64,000 nt of DNA, from positions 744,001 to 808,000 of the forward strand of contig JAHYIO010000008.1 in NCBI GenBank assembly GCA_020543525.1, given 5' to 3'. The notes beneath the pieces are model-generated. The model saw only the letters and a program-made list of their open reading frames with translations. It searched no databases and was not told where the DNA came from. The position numbers and the translations under genes were made by a program. Below are positions 22,183 to 33,795 of this stretch, in pieces. Source of the stretch: Coriolopsis trogii. Taxonomy: Eukaryota > Basidiomycota > Agaricomycetes > Polyporales > Polyporaceae. The stretch's first letter is position 1, and each line of letters opens with the position of its first letter.

Positions 22183-25100
22183 ATGCTGTCTGCAAAGTTG
22201 TCATTGCCCTTCAAGTTTACGCCCATCCCTGTTGCTGTGCTCACAGTCCTCATCTATGCGGCGGTCTTCGGAAGCGTTTTGCACTATGACGAGCTCGCAA
22301 CTATACCCAGAGATTTACAAGGTCTCGATTTGGACCGAGGTTTTGAAGCACTCACGAAGGTACGTTTTCCTAACTTTTGTATCCCCGTTGTCCGACCCCG
22401 TCATTTGGGAAAGATGTGCAAGCTTTCTGCCACGGCGAGACGTCTATATGCCATGAGAGGCTCTCAGAATGGCCATAATATGGCATGGTGGTACACATGC
22501 CGAAATGCGTTTCCCTGGACGGATCATCGCGATATATATCTTCTCTTCACAACTCCTTTAGAGCTTTAAAACTGACTGAGAATGATAGATAACCGCTCGC
22601 CCACATCCATACATATCTCACGCCAATGACGATGTCAGAGAGTACATACTCTCGCGACTTCAAACCCTTGCGGATCGACATTCCTACATCCATGTCTCGG
22701 ATGACTTGACGTCCAATGTGACGTATATAGCATCCAAGGATCATGCCGTCTATTTCGAAGGCACGAACGTGTTGCTCAAGATAGATGGCACGGACTCTCC
22801 TCTTGCGTCTCCGGAATCCGGGCCAGACGGTGTCCTTTTTTCCTGTCATTACGACTCGGTATCCACTGCGCCGGGCGCGACGGACGACAGTATGGGCGTC
22901 GTCACTTTGCTCGAGATGGCAGAATACTTTGCCGTGCCTGAGAGACGGCCGCGGAGAACAGCAATCTTCTTTTTAAACAACGGAGAGGAGGATCAGCTGA
23001 ACGGTGCACATGCCTATTTCGAACATCCGTGGTCCAACCTCACGTCTGTCTTCGTCAATCTCGAAGGGGCAGCATCTGGAGGGTAAGAATTTACTCAGCA
23101 TGTTTTCTACTATACTCGAGTACTGATGAACGAAAAGTCGTCCCATGGTATTCCGATCCACCTCGTTCGGTGCAACTCGCTCACTGCTCAACTCCGCTGT
23201 GAAGCACCCCCACGGCAGTGTCCTCACCTCTGACGCGTTCTCTGCGGGAATGATCCGTAGTGCCACTGACTACGAGATTTATGCTCGAGGAGTAGAGGGC
23301 GAGGCCAAAGGCCTCCAGGGGTTCGACTTCGCATTCTACAAGAACCGCGCCTACTACCACACGCCTAGGGATTCCGTCCAAGGAATGGGGTCTAGATCAG
23401 CACGGAGGGCACTTTGGGCTATGATGGAGCTCGTTCGTGGAGCAGGGGTCAGCTTGCTCAACGACGAAGAACCTGGGACGGATACCAGAGCTCCCGTCTA
23501 CTTCGACAGTGAGTGAGAACGACACTTAGTTGCGCGCTGGGCTTACAAGGCTCTAGTACTTGGTCGATATCTTGTTCTGTTCCCGATCAGGGGTGTATAC
23601 GCGTTCAACATCACGGTCCTGGTAGTTGGACCCCTCGTCGCCATCGCCCTTATTGCCTGGGTGATATTAGCTTCGAAGAAACATTCTAGTATGTAGCTCG
23701 GAACGCATGCTCGCACATGGCGCTGATTTCCTACAGCCTTCCAGACTACGTCGAGGGACGAAGACCACACTAGGATGGCAAAGATCAAGCTGGCAGTCAA
23801 AGCACTCGCAGGATGGGGCCGCTTCTGGATAGCCCTTGTAGTCGCGGTGCTGGCTCATGCTGGACTCGTCGCTGGCTTTGTGTATCTTAATCCTTTTGTG
23901 AGACGGTCCTGTGCTTCTGCTGGCTCGTATCTGCTGACACTGACTCCAAGATCATTCACTCGCATGGCTACGCTGTCATGACGCTGTTCCTCTGCCTCTC
24001 CTTCCTCGCTTTGGTGCTCCCATTGCAAGCGTTGCATCACGTCCTGCCGCCAACATTCGTATCCCAGAAGCTCGCTGTCTCGCTGTCTCTCTACTCCTTC
24101 ACCTGGCTGCTCGTGTTGATGTCCACTGTTTCAATTGCGAAGAGCGGCCTTGGCTCCCTCTATTGGACGACCATATTGTATATCGGAGCCTGGCTTTCGG
24201 CGGTGCTGGAACTCGTTCGTGCCGGAAAGCATGGAGATCCTGGCAATGAGGCGGGTTCGCGCAGCGATTTCTTCACTACGCGCGCCGAGCGCGAAGCGCG
24301 TGCTGAGGGCACCATCGCAGGTCGCCGCCTTGTTCGGGGGGTCCTATACGAAGCGCCAGAAGACCGCGACGCGGAATCGCAAGACGGCACGCATGCCAAC
24401 CACACTCTAGCGCAGGAGGAGGCTGAAGGCGAAGTCGTCGAGACCAACCCGACGGAGATCACGCCGCTAATGCACCAGCATCGTCGCGTGTCTCAGGGCG
24501 GTGGTGAATATGTCACGCTGGATCCTCCGGACGACGTCAAGATGGCGGGGAAGCCGGCGGACGAGCATGGATGGTGGATTGCGCAGATGTTGCTGCTCGT
24601 ACCTTCGGCGGCGTTGGTGCTCTTCCAGCTCGAGACTATGCTCCTGAATGCATTGATGCACTCTCTCGTGGATGGTAGCAGTCCACTAACCGGTGAGTCC
24701 TGACTCGTATGTCTGGTGGGACGCCCACTCACACACATCACAGTTTACGAGCTGCTTGCCATCTTCTCTGTGCTGATCTTCGTCCCGCTTACGCCATTCG
24801 CTCACAAGCTGCCACAATCACTCAACGCGATCGTGGCTGCCGTCTTCGTCGTCCTCCTCGCTGCGTCTTGGACAATGTTCCCCTTCACCCAGGAGTGGCC
24901 ATTTCGTGTGTACTTCCAGCAGTCCGTCGAGCTCGCGCCCGTATCAGGCATCATCACGAACCCCTCTCTCGCATCGCGTGCGACTACCCTTGACGTCGTC
25001 CGGGCTGAGACGACGCTGACCGGCCTGAAGGGGTTCGTCGATCGCTACGTCACGCCTGAAATCCCCTCATCGTTCACGAGCGACGTAACGTGTGGGGACG

Positions 25101-25642
25101 GCCTCCGCCCGGATCTGATGACGTGCAGGTGGGCGACGGACCTCTTGCCCTCCCCCAGCGGGAACGGTTCTCTGCCGTCGGATTGGCTGGATTTTGAGAC
25201 CGTGCGGCTCAACAAAACGAGAGCGCTCTTTGCCGTGCGCGGCGAAAACACGCGGGGTTGCAGGCTGTATTTCGACCGTCCCATCAATTTCTTGTACGTT
25301 TACGACGGCGAAGACGACATGCCCCCGGTCCCGGTGGAGAAGATGCGTCTGCAAGGCGGTTATGGGATGCCGGCGGGCGGGGTGAAGGAGGCGCGGCTCT
25401 GGAGTCGGACGTGGGGCCGCGAGTTCATCCTCGAGGTTGGGTGGGACGAGCCGGGGGATGTGATCCGTCCCTTGAGTGGACGGGTTGCGTGCGAGTATGC
25501 GGAGTATGAGAGTGCGCTCGTTGGGCCGGAGAGTGGCAGGATACCTGCGTTCGAGGAGGTGAAGCAGTTCTTGCCCCTGTGGGCGTTGCCGACGAAGCTG
25601 GCGGACGGGTTGGTGGAGGTTTGGACAAAGTTCGAGTTATGA
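22183..25642 (+). CDS. PFF1: Vacuolar membrane protease, peptidase family M28
   Basis: Resembles yeast Pff1 (YBR074W), a multi-pass zinc aminopeptidase-like protein of the vacuole membrane. The start MLSAKLSLPFKFTPIPVAVL leads directly into the first membrane helix. The lumenal peptidase domain follows: PHPYISHANDDVREYILSR, then zinc-ligand motifs FSCHYDSVSTAPGATDDSMG and FFLNNGEEDQLNGA, and later SATDYEIY and YYHTPRDSV. These supply the His, Asp, Glu and second His expected for a two-metal centre. The C-terminal half has about eight more membrane segments, for example FWIALVVAVLAHAGLVAGFV and WWIAQMLLLVPSAALVLF, and a final lumenal domain ending at 25642. About six introns. Length, near 900 residues, fits the family. 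Confidence 0.92.
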
Positions 25643-26348
25643 ACCACCGTTGGAGCCACCACGGTTGTACATGTACCATATACTATCAGAAAGGCTGCTA
25701 CGTATGTTTTTGCACTCTCCCTACGACTTAACCATCGCCAACAGTAGCCTCGGCGCGTCTCGTTTGGATACATTGTAATTTTGTTGTGAATTTGAAGTTG
25801 GATGGAATTCGTCGTTGATGCGAAGTCGGGAATTCCGGACAGCCTCGGCGTCACCAATAGACATGGTCAAGCGCTCCGGACACCGCTCCCTGCTGAGCTC
25901 CTCTCGATACCAGCTCTTGACTTTGCAGCTTGCCCTCAAATATTCACGATCTCACTTGGCGACATAAGACGACCTGGCCAGGAACACAGGTGACCGTTAC
26001 GCTGGACGCCTATGTAGTCAAGTCTAACGGCGCGTTCTACCTGGAACGCTCAATTCATTGCATCAGCCGTAGCGAATGGAGTCGGTCACCCGCGGAGGCG
26101 GCGACGAGGCGGTGATAGAGCGCGGCAGTGTGAATCGGGTCTCACAGTTGGTGGGTGTGTCCTTTCCCTCCTTTCATCTTCAGCTTCTGGGTGGGCCACT
26201 TTCCCTTCCTTCATTCGCGACATTCTCTTCTGCGCTGTTGACTGAGGGCGGAACGGACGTCGGAGCCACTGGCACTTTTTGATTATCCATGGTGAGCGCC
26301 GAGTACATGCTAAGTGCGAGAGGCTCATATGCTTGGCTTGAACTCTAG
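25643..26348. other. Intergenic region and unknown 5' part of the next gene
   Basis: No frame here has a recognisable product. The first exon of the following single-pass protein should lie in this stretch, but I could not place it. Confidence 0.35.
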
Positions 26349-27899
26349 ACTTCTACGGGATGGCGGACAGCGTTCACAGTGATTATGATCATCGCTGGTG
26401 CCGCGCTGCTCACATTTGCCATATACATCTATCGTCGGCGGAAGATGCTCAATAGCCCGAGTGCGCCGGCCCGGGAAATGCAGCAGCGTTTCATGAGCTC
26501 GTATGCTGGAGACCCCGAGGCACATGTACCTTTGCTCATCTCGACAGAACCTATACCACCGGTGCCCCCAAAGGCCGGAACCATGACACACCACCGGGAT
26601 ATGTCGACTATGGGAAGTGGGACGCACCTACGGAATGCGTCGTCGGTGGGAGACCTCAACGAGTGGGCTTCAAGGGTACGAGCTCCTCCTTCGCGTGTCC
26701 CCGTTCCCCCATTATCCCCCGAGCCTATGGAGGACAGAGCGGAGAGACACTCTTTCCACGACAGTCACGACCCAGCCTCCACTACGCCTGCTGCCACGCC
26801 CTCATCCCGAGCATTGCGCTTTCCTATCCCACAAATCCAGTTCCCGAAGATACAGCTTAGGTCTGACGGCAAGAAGGGCCGCCTGCCCTCGCTCCACATC
26901 CAGTTCGTCCGCGAGTCCAACCAAGTCATCTCCTCCCCAGCGCAATCATACAACGACCGCGCCCATGGTGCCGCGCCCTCACTTCTACCCAGCGCTCGCT
27001 CCTCCCGTTCGGCCCAGAGCCAGCCCTTTGCGCTCATGTCCGAGTCTCCGCTTCCCGCCATCCCCAACGTGTCCCCCATCTCGACCATCTCGATCGCGCA
27101 CCAATCGCCGTCCACGGCGACGCAAAGCCGGCCGACCTCCGGTGTGAACGACGTCGAACGGGACCTCACGTCGCCCGAGAGCGTGCAGACGGTCGGCGAC
27201 TACCTGTTTTCGCGCAAACTCTCAACCGAGGGCTCGATGCAGACAGTCTCGCGCAACTCCTCTACCCAGGCCGGGCAGGCGCTATCTGATCCCGGGCGCA
27301 TCGGCAGGACGTATTCCATCTCGTCCAGTCCGTCATTCAGCGGGTCCGGGTCCGGGTCGGGGTATGGGGAAGGGTCGCGCACGAACCTTCGGCGGGCGAC
27401 GACGTGGGTGCCGAATGTGCTCGCGAGCTACTCGCCATGGCACGGGATCGTGCAGGACCCCGGTACGTCGAATTCCAGCGGCCTGGATGCTGGAGCGCGA
27501 GCAAGCAGCAGCGTGGAACGCGTTGAATCTCCTTCAGGGCAACTGCGCTATGCTGAAGGCTACAGACCGATGCCGACGCTCACAGAAACCCCGGAGTACA
27601 CCCCTGCCACGATTCCGAGGTCGCTCGACGACGATGGCTCGATACGTTCGAGCAAAGCTGCTACGTTTCCTTCGCCCTCTGTGTCTCCTGCGCCCCCTGC
27701 ATTCCCGTCGTTGCCTTCATCCCCAACGTCTCCGACGACACTTACGATCCCGAGTTCTCCAGCCTCGTCGGCACCTACAATATCGTTGGACCTTCAGGAC
27801 GATCTGTTACCACTTCCTTCAGGGCTTGCGGGATTGTTGTATCCCCCGCCAACGCCCGCAGAGCCTGTGAAGCCGACACCACCACACTCAGGAACATGA
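26349..27899 (+). CDS. Single-pass Ser/Pro-rich membrane protein, 5' end unresolved
   Basis: The long exon begins after an acceptor CTCTAG at 26343-26348. It opens with a membrane helix (TVIMIIAGAALLTFAIYIY) and a basic stop-transfer RRRK. More than 480 residues of disordered sequence follow, rich in Ser, Pro and Thr, with PLSPEP, SISSSPSFSGSGSGSGYG and many SPT/SSP steps near the end (PSLPSSPTSPTTLTIPSSP). The first ATG in the exon is at 26385, inside the helix, so the true start must lie in an upstream exon that would encode an extracellular part. The organisation resembles fungal wall-stress sensors or mucin-like receptors, but no domain is recognisable. Function unknown. Confidence 0.6.
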   Translation, partial: TSTGWRTAFTVIMIIAGAALLTFAIYIYRRRKMLNSPSAPAREMQQRFMSSYAGDPEAHVPLLISTEPIPPVPPKAGTMTHHRDMSTMGSGTHLRNASSVGDLNEWASRVRAPPSRVPVPPLSPEPMEDRAERHSFHDSHDPASTTPAATPSSRALRFPIPQIQFPKIQLRSDGKKGRLPSLHIQFVRESNQVISSPAQSYNDRAHGAAPSLLPSARSSRSAQSQPFALMSESPLPAIPNVSPISTISIAHQSPSTATQSRPTSGVNDVERDLTSPESVQTVGDYLFSRKLSTEGSMQTVSRNSSTQAGQALSDPGRIGRTYSISSSPSFSGSGSGSGYGEGSRTNLRRATTWVPNVLASYSPWHGIVQDPGTSNSSGLDAGARASSSVERVESPSGQLRYAEGYRPMPTLTETPEYTPATIPRSLDDDGSIRSSKAATFPSPSVSPAPPAFPSLPSSPTSPTTLTIPSSPASSAPTISLDLQDDLLPLPSGLAGLLYPPPTPAEPVKPTPPHSGT

Positions 27900-28311
27900 C
27901 CCGAAGGGGTGTGCTTGGACACCTGCGTGCCGCGACGCGGACACTGGACGTTGCTTTACGATCTATGTATGCTCTGATAATCGTAGCTTTATTCTTTCTG
28001 TCCGTCCGCGCGTCACTCCGATAAGTGCACGCCGCCATGTCCAATACTCAGCCACGCACAATATCACCACCAATGGCATGGCAGGTGGTACCAGTGCTCA
28101 GGGTGTATGTGCTCTCTTCTCGAAGTCCTGTAGTTCCGCACCACGAGTGTTTTCCCCGGTCCTACTACAGTGCCACCGAGGCTACGAAAGTGCGAGGTTC
28201 CATCTTTGTTGGTCCTTCGATGCAATTGGCAACTCTGATACAGCACTTTGACAACAATGTTATCTTCTACGTACATGTGACCCCTGCCTGCTGATTATTC
28301 TCTACTAGCAT
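27900..28311. other. Convergent intergenic region
   Basis: Lies between the stops of the Ser/Pro-rich gene (+) and the DUF6535 gene (-). No gene or repeat is seen. Confidence 0.5.
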
Positions 28312-31300
28312 TCACTGATTTCGACCCGGCGAGCCTCCGCCTGGGAAGTTTGCTCTTCGTGAGTCTTAGCGCACGATGATCTGAACAAGACTCACTAGTT
28401 GAAGCACAGATTCCATCAAATCGAGGCTCGCCTTGCACTTCCAACGGTACGCAATCGATGTCTTCATGCTTGAGGTCATGGCCCGCGACGTCTATCTTTT
28501 GGTTGTCGCGCTGCAATTGCAGAAGGGCACGTCCCAAAGGCTTGGAAAGCCTTGCAAGCTGACTGTCAAGAGTGGTCTCTATGAGGGCGGCCCTAGACTT
28601 GAGGACTCGGTCGTACTCCAGGTTATACCTCCGGTGCCAATCGGTCCACCTTGGATCATACTGGATGAAGCGCGCAAAGTCAGCAAGGATCTGCTGTAAT
28701 TCCCTGTCGAAGGCTTGGTGTAGCGAGGTGGAATCGTGGGTGGTTGGGACATTGGTAGCAAGCTTATGGCACTTGACGGATACCTCAAGCATACGTAGGA
28801 ACTTGTTGATATCTTTGGTTGGGTCCCCACTGGCATATTGAGATGGTGCGCAGATGTGCTTCCACGAATTGGATAGCCAATGGAGGGTCGCAGTATATAG
28901 GCCTGCAGAAGGGAGGGTCAGTAAAGGTGTCAGCGACCAAGATCATGATTATGATGAGGCTCTGCGGTGGTATTGCTCACCGTTCAGTGGCCTCTCAGGC
29001 GTCTCCTCCATCAAGTTTGGCACAAGACATAGTGCATTAACAACGATGTTCCATGCATCCACAGGCCTATCTCCATTGCTGGTGGTATAGCTATCGCCAC
29101 AGTGGTCCTCGGTGGCGCTCGTCTGGGAATGTTCGGAGGGCAGGGAGCAGATGGCGAGCAAGTCGAGCAAGTTGAACAGGTCAACGGGCCGTATGGGAAG
29201 AATTGTGCTGATGTTCGTCCGCAAGGGGCCAGGAGAACAAGGTAGGAGGTCGGGAATCTCTCCCAGAATCCATCCCCGTACTTTGTTCCACTCCTGTGGA
29301 GGTGTCTGGTGCAGCAAAACCCGGAATGCATCAACAATCAGACAGTGATAGGCCACCAGTGTCTTTGTTGGCCACGCTTCGCTGATGTTGCCCCAGTACC
29401 TCATCAGGTCCCAACACGCGACTTTGACGTAGCGCTGGACCCCCTCCGGCTCGCAGTCTACGAGACAATGTGCAGAGTCTCTGAGGTAGTCGGCGTCGAG
29501 GGTTGTTTTGTAGGCGGTGGCAAGCATGTCGGCGCCCAGTTCGGCAGATGCTTCCTTCCTCTGTAAAGCCAAGTCTCCATCTTTCCATTGGGAGGGCCCG
29601 AGCCACCGTTCCAAGCTCCCCTTGAAGGATACTGGCGGTCTCCTCTCTGTGGACGCATCATTCGGATACTCCCTGCCATTTCCGATGATGTTGTTCTTCG
29701 GCATGTTCCTCCATGTGTTTCCCCCTTCTGCAGAGTCCTTGCCCGTCACTGCAGTGCGCAGCATGAGATGGGTCGCAGCGTATGGCGCAAGTAGGATATG
29801 GAAGCATATTGCCTTTAGTGTTTGCCAGACAAAGAAACATAGACGCGCTTGGGGTGAGAACCAGCAACAATTTTTAATAAATGTCGGCATGACTGAGGTG
29901 GCAATGAGGAAGAGGAAGAGGAAGCCAACAAGGGCGGCGATAACGGTGGTAACGGTGTGATGAAGAGTCGATAACAGGATGAGGAGACCAAGAAGGAATA
30001 ACACGGCAGCGAGCACCAGAAGGACTGGAATGGCAGAGACAACCCATGACACCTTCCACGTCCTGAAGCTGTTGAGACGGTACTGGCGACGACGTGCCGT
30101 TTCGAGTGAGGAATTGTAGGCGCTGAATTCCGTGAGCCACTGCTTGACCACGATACCCATAATGGCCCCGGAGAGACTCAGGACCAGCGCAGCGAACCAG
30201 AGGATATTAAGCACAACTGCGCTCCGCTTGGCACGGAATGCATTGTCCGGGGTGGGCAGGAGAGGCATCCCGGGTGCGGTAGAGTTGATGAACGCATCGT
30301 TGAGCGAGAAGCTCGTAAGTTGTGTTGATATGTGTAGCATGACTGCGATCATCTGGTCCCCTGTCATAGATGGTTGTAGTGATAGATACGATTGTACGTT
30401 GAAGGCCGTTAGTATTGCGGAGAATAGGCCGGCCTAGAAGGCTTCACGTAAGAGAGTTATCCGACATACTAGATGGATGCCTACTCATGAATGTCAGCAT
30501 ACCATCTATGCCCCTATTCCATCGGTCGACGAGCTCATAGCTGCGTTGCGTGATTGCTTGCGCCGTCTTATCCCACGCTTGCGATCGCTCCTTCTCGTAT
30601 TGCTTGACTTCCCGCCGGAAGTCGGCCGCAATCAGACTCTATGTCATACATAGTGCCAGTGTTGACAACGCGTACAGAACCTATTGGCTAGTGATTAAAA
30701 GTCAGGTCAAGTCCGGTCATTTGCCCCTCCGGGCAATGACCGATAACCGGACCATGACTTGACCGGTCTGAATCTCAATGACCGGACCGGTAGATCGGTC
30801 ATTGCATGACCTGACCTGACTTCAGTCAGGTCATTGGTCATAACCGGTCATGACCGTTCTGCAGTCATGACCGGTCATGACCAGTTATGACTGGTTATGA
30901 CCACTCCTATATGAATGTATGAGGGTATTGGTGCACTGTTGATTGAATGCCGAAGGGTTATGACACCCACAGTATGGCCACAGCAGTCATAAGCTGTATA
31001 AAGCCATAGAGGGCAGCATATGCTGCACTCTATAGGGATATACAATTCCTGACTGCGTAGTGGGGTGGAGGGATATATGGATGAAATACCCCGAGGTCGA
31101 GGTGCTGTACTGAGTGATTGGCTGGATGGATTTGGACGCGAAGGGGCTCGTTAGAAAGCTACGGCACGTAGCTTTCCATCGGGTCCCTTCGAATCCAAAT
31201 CCACCAGGAAATGAACCCACAGTGACGCAGAGTACCTGCTCCTGTCAAGGAGAGACAGGAGCGAGGGTCCCGAGTGCACTAGCGGGCCGTTTCAGACGCA

Positions 31301-32124
31301 TGTGGGCTCGTTCGAAAGCCACAGAGCATGGCTTTCGAATGGGCCCCTGCGCGTTCTAATCCGCCAAGAATCGGCTGAGATACTCCCTTATCTTGATGGG
31401 GATACTCGGCCTGGGGGAGGTGGGTGCTGAGAAACATGATTGGGACATACCTGTGGATGACTTTCCTCATGAATGACACTGTACTCCCATTCCCCTGCAT
31501 CCCTACTGCCCACCTCCATTTGAATGGCTGGAATCCAGTGGGATGTGGTGGAGTATGTGGCAATCTACCAGCCAGCCTAGATGTTGAGGAAGAGAGATCA
31601 AGGCAGACAGCACAGTGGTGCAGTTCTCCAGGCTTAGAGCAGTGAGAATTATAAGTCAAGCAAGAGATGGAGCTAAAAAGACAGTAGGGTCATGTACAAG
31701 TGGCAATAGATATGAGAGACTGGAGGAGAAGGGCCTTGATCCTCGGGTTTGGCCCTAACCCAAGGCACCTGGTCATGACCGGTCACAGCCGGTCACGACC
31801 GGTCACCCCCCATATGTCCTTGACTGTGACCGGAACCGGACCGTTAGCATGACCGCAATCGTTGCGGTCAAAGTCAGGTTATAGACCGGTCATGTCCGGT
31901 CATTTGAACGGTCATGACCGGTCATATGACCTGACTTTCAATCACTACTATTGGCGGACGACTGCGTACCTTTGGATCCAATAGCATGGTCTGGACAAAT
32001 GATTCAGACTTTGAATTTGACTCATATAGAGAGTCTGAGCCAGCCCGCTACATGAACGTAAGTCTGGGCACAAAAGAAGAGTGAGATCCTGTAGGTATTA
32101 CCTCTTTGTCCTTGCTTCCGCCAT
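28312..32124 (-). CDS. DUF6535-type membrane protein, intron holds a transposon
   Basis: Basidiomycete-specific family of unknown function. The proposed first exon starts MAEARTK (32124). After the exon ending at 31970, a 1331 bp intron (30639-31969) carries the hAT-like element. The next exon gives AADFRREVKQYEKERSQAWD and SYELVDRWNRGIDGMLTF, then AGLFSAILTAFNVQSYLSLQ, which is the hallmark of DUF6535. Membrane segments follow: NILWFAALVLSLSGAIMGIV, SAIPVLLVLAAVLFLLGLLI and VIAALVGFLFLFLIATSVMP. The long C-terminal cytosolic part continues over two more introns (FDRELQQILADFARFIQYD and LARLSKPLGRALLQLQRDN) to a TGA at 28312. The frame of the short N-terminal exons is uncertain: two splice choices both join correctly. 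Confidence 0.75.
30681..30688. repeat. Target site duplication, left copy CTATTGGC
   Basis: Perfect 8 bp direct repeat abutting the left end of the hAT-like element. Confidence 0.88.
31154..31176. repeat. Hairpin 1 inside the hAT-like element
   Basis: Perfect 10 bp arms GAAAGCTACG and CGTAGCTTTC around a 3-base loop. Flanked by GGGGCTCGTT on the left and a GGGTCCC-containing stretch on the right, in the same layout as hairpin 2. Confidence 0.75.
31311..31339. repeat. Hairpin 2 inside the hAT-like element
   Basis: Perfect 11 bp arms TTCGAAAGCCA and TGGCTTTCGAA around a 7-base loop, preceded by GGGCTCG and followed by TGGGCCCC. It is a diverged copy of hairpin 1, about 160 bp away. Confidence 0.75.
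31948..31955. repeat. Target site duplication, right copy CTATTGGC
   Basis: Perfect 8 bp direct repeat abutting the right end of the hAT-like element. Confidence 0.88.
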
Positions 32125-32479
32125 GATATCGAGAACTAACTCGACTATGATAGACCTTAGATGACCCACTATGGTTACCCGGCGGCTGTTCAATAGCAGA
32201 TCGCGGATGGGTTGAGCGTACTACATATGCATAGAGATAGACCGAGGTAACATACCAGTTTAGAGCAGAGGGGTGCCTTCTTCGAAGCTGAGGGGCTCAT
32301 GCTCCGTGCAAAAAATATCTTGTCGAGCGGAGCGGAGTAGGAGACACAGGAGCCTGAATCGTTCGTGGTACAACGAGGGAGTCAAAGTCGAGGGCGTATC
32401 GGATCCGTCGATGGCAGGGAGCTTTAAGAATGATGTCGTAGAGTGATCTTCACGCTACAAACTGGGGACTTCGTCCAAA

Positions 32480-33775
32480 ATCGGGGAGATGGTGGAACCA
32501 TACGTCAAATCAAGTGGTATGGAAGATGTGAATCCGGACAGATACATGGATAAAAAGTATGAGCAGTGTAATCCTTTTCTCAAGAAACAGTTTGCGTTAT
32601 GACACTTCTGGGACGCACTTTCCTTGCAAGGGGCTATCCGGAAGGTATGCGGATATATGAAGCACCGTGACGTTTCTCTGTCAGCAGACGTCAAAACATC
32701 AAATCAATGAAAACCCTTCACCCTATCCAACTGTATCTGACGTACACGTTGTAATCGCGAGTACGATACGGAGGGTCTACAATCGAAACATGCAAGTCCC
32801 CGTTTCATTGAACTCTGGGCAATGGGAACTTGCATGTTCATCTCCTCTACTCAGCAAGTGACTATCGGCCGCATCTCCTACTCTGCCAATATAATGAACA
32901 TAACTGAGATGGTATATCCGTATCATGACAGCATGATAGCTCTCAAGATGGCGTACCAGCCAAATGATAGCGGCCAAACAGTGAACTCCCTGTATCGATG
33001 CAATTGCGAGACGCCCCAAAAGCGTGTTCAAGCGTTCTCGCGTCCACCGTGCGGTGGTCAGGCATGCTAACGCTCTGCGCGATAGGGGTCAGCTTTGTTG
33101 CGACTACAGGGAACGTGCTACCTTCAGTGACCTGCGCGTCAGGCGGGGTTCGGGTGTTATGATGCACGTGGTGGTTCGAATGCTATCGCAGGACGAACTG
33201 GATGCATGAACTTGCTTGAATGTTCGCCCTTTATTCGCAACCTGGTGGACCCATACGTTAGATTGCGTTCATGGCAGACATGGACGCACCCATGTTGTCA
33301 AGGAAGGTTCAGGCCTGCGCCTCCCTTGGCGGTAGTCATGTGGTCCACATGAATAGAGTCAATACATGCTTACGTCACTCAATCTATAAGTCATGGGGGA
33401 ACTTGAGCCAAATGAATCTTCGGAACCAACCGCGTCTTACCCTGCGAAGTTCGACCGTATACATACCTACTTGAATATAGTGCGGTACCTTGTTGCTTTG
33501 CGCTCGACCCAAAACCAAGCGGTATAAACTTCTGATGGACCGCTCTGACAGAACTAATCGGCGTGGCTCCTCTGACGACTCCTGCGCACGAAGAGTGGCA
33601 GTAGGAGCGCTGCCGGCGCTACCAGAACTAGAGTGGACTCGGCAGGGACGGGCGCTCCCGGATTCTGCGTCGGGCGGGGTCGGGGCCTCCGGCCTCAGGC
33701 GGTCCCGGTCAGAGTGTCTTTGACAGTGACATTCGCAGCTGCGCAGGCAGCAGCCCTGCCATACATAAGTTCTAC
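32480..33775. repeat. Diverged ~1.3 kb tandem repeat, copy 1
   Basis: Shares many collinear blocks with the copy starting near 33796: TATGGAAGAT (about 32517), ACATGCAAGTCCC (about 32788), CCAATATAATGA (about 32886), CGTGCGGTGGTCAGG (about 33048), TTGTTGCTTTGCGCTCGACC (about 33490) and GGCAGCAGCCCTGCC near the end. Blocks in the two copies are 1.28-1.33 kb apart. No intact open frame spans it. Boundaries are approximate to within about 50 bp. Confidence 0.75.
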
Positions 33776-33795
33776 CAATATACCGGCCTCGTGGT

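Larger units (their letters stand above)
30689..31947. mobile_element. Non-autonomous hAT-like DNA transposon
   Basis: 1259 bp element with terminal inverted repeats of 21 bp and one mismatch: both ends start TAGTGATT, continue A or G, then AAAGTCAGGTCA (30689-30709 and 31927-31947). It is flanked by a perfect 8 bp target duplication, CTATTGGC, at 30681-30688 and 31948-31955. Eight-bp duplications and a TAGNG terminus are known hallmarks of the hAT superfamily. Both subterminal regions (about 30700-30905 and 31770-31930) are packed with ACCGGTCATGACC-like repeats, as expected for transposase binding sites. There is no open frame long enough for a transposase, so it must be mobilised in trans. 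Confidence 0.88.

Noticed and set aside
30910..31760. Possible transposase gene inside the hAT-like element
   Set aside because: The longest frames are near 126 codons, lack hAT dimerisation or catalytic motifs, and overlap the hairpins.
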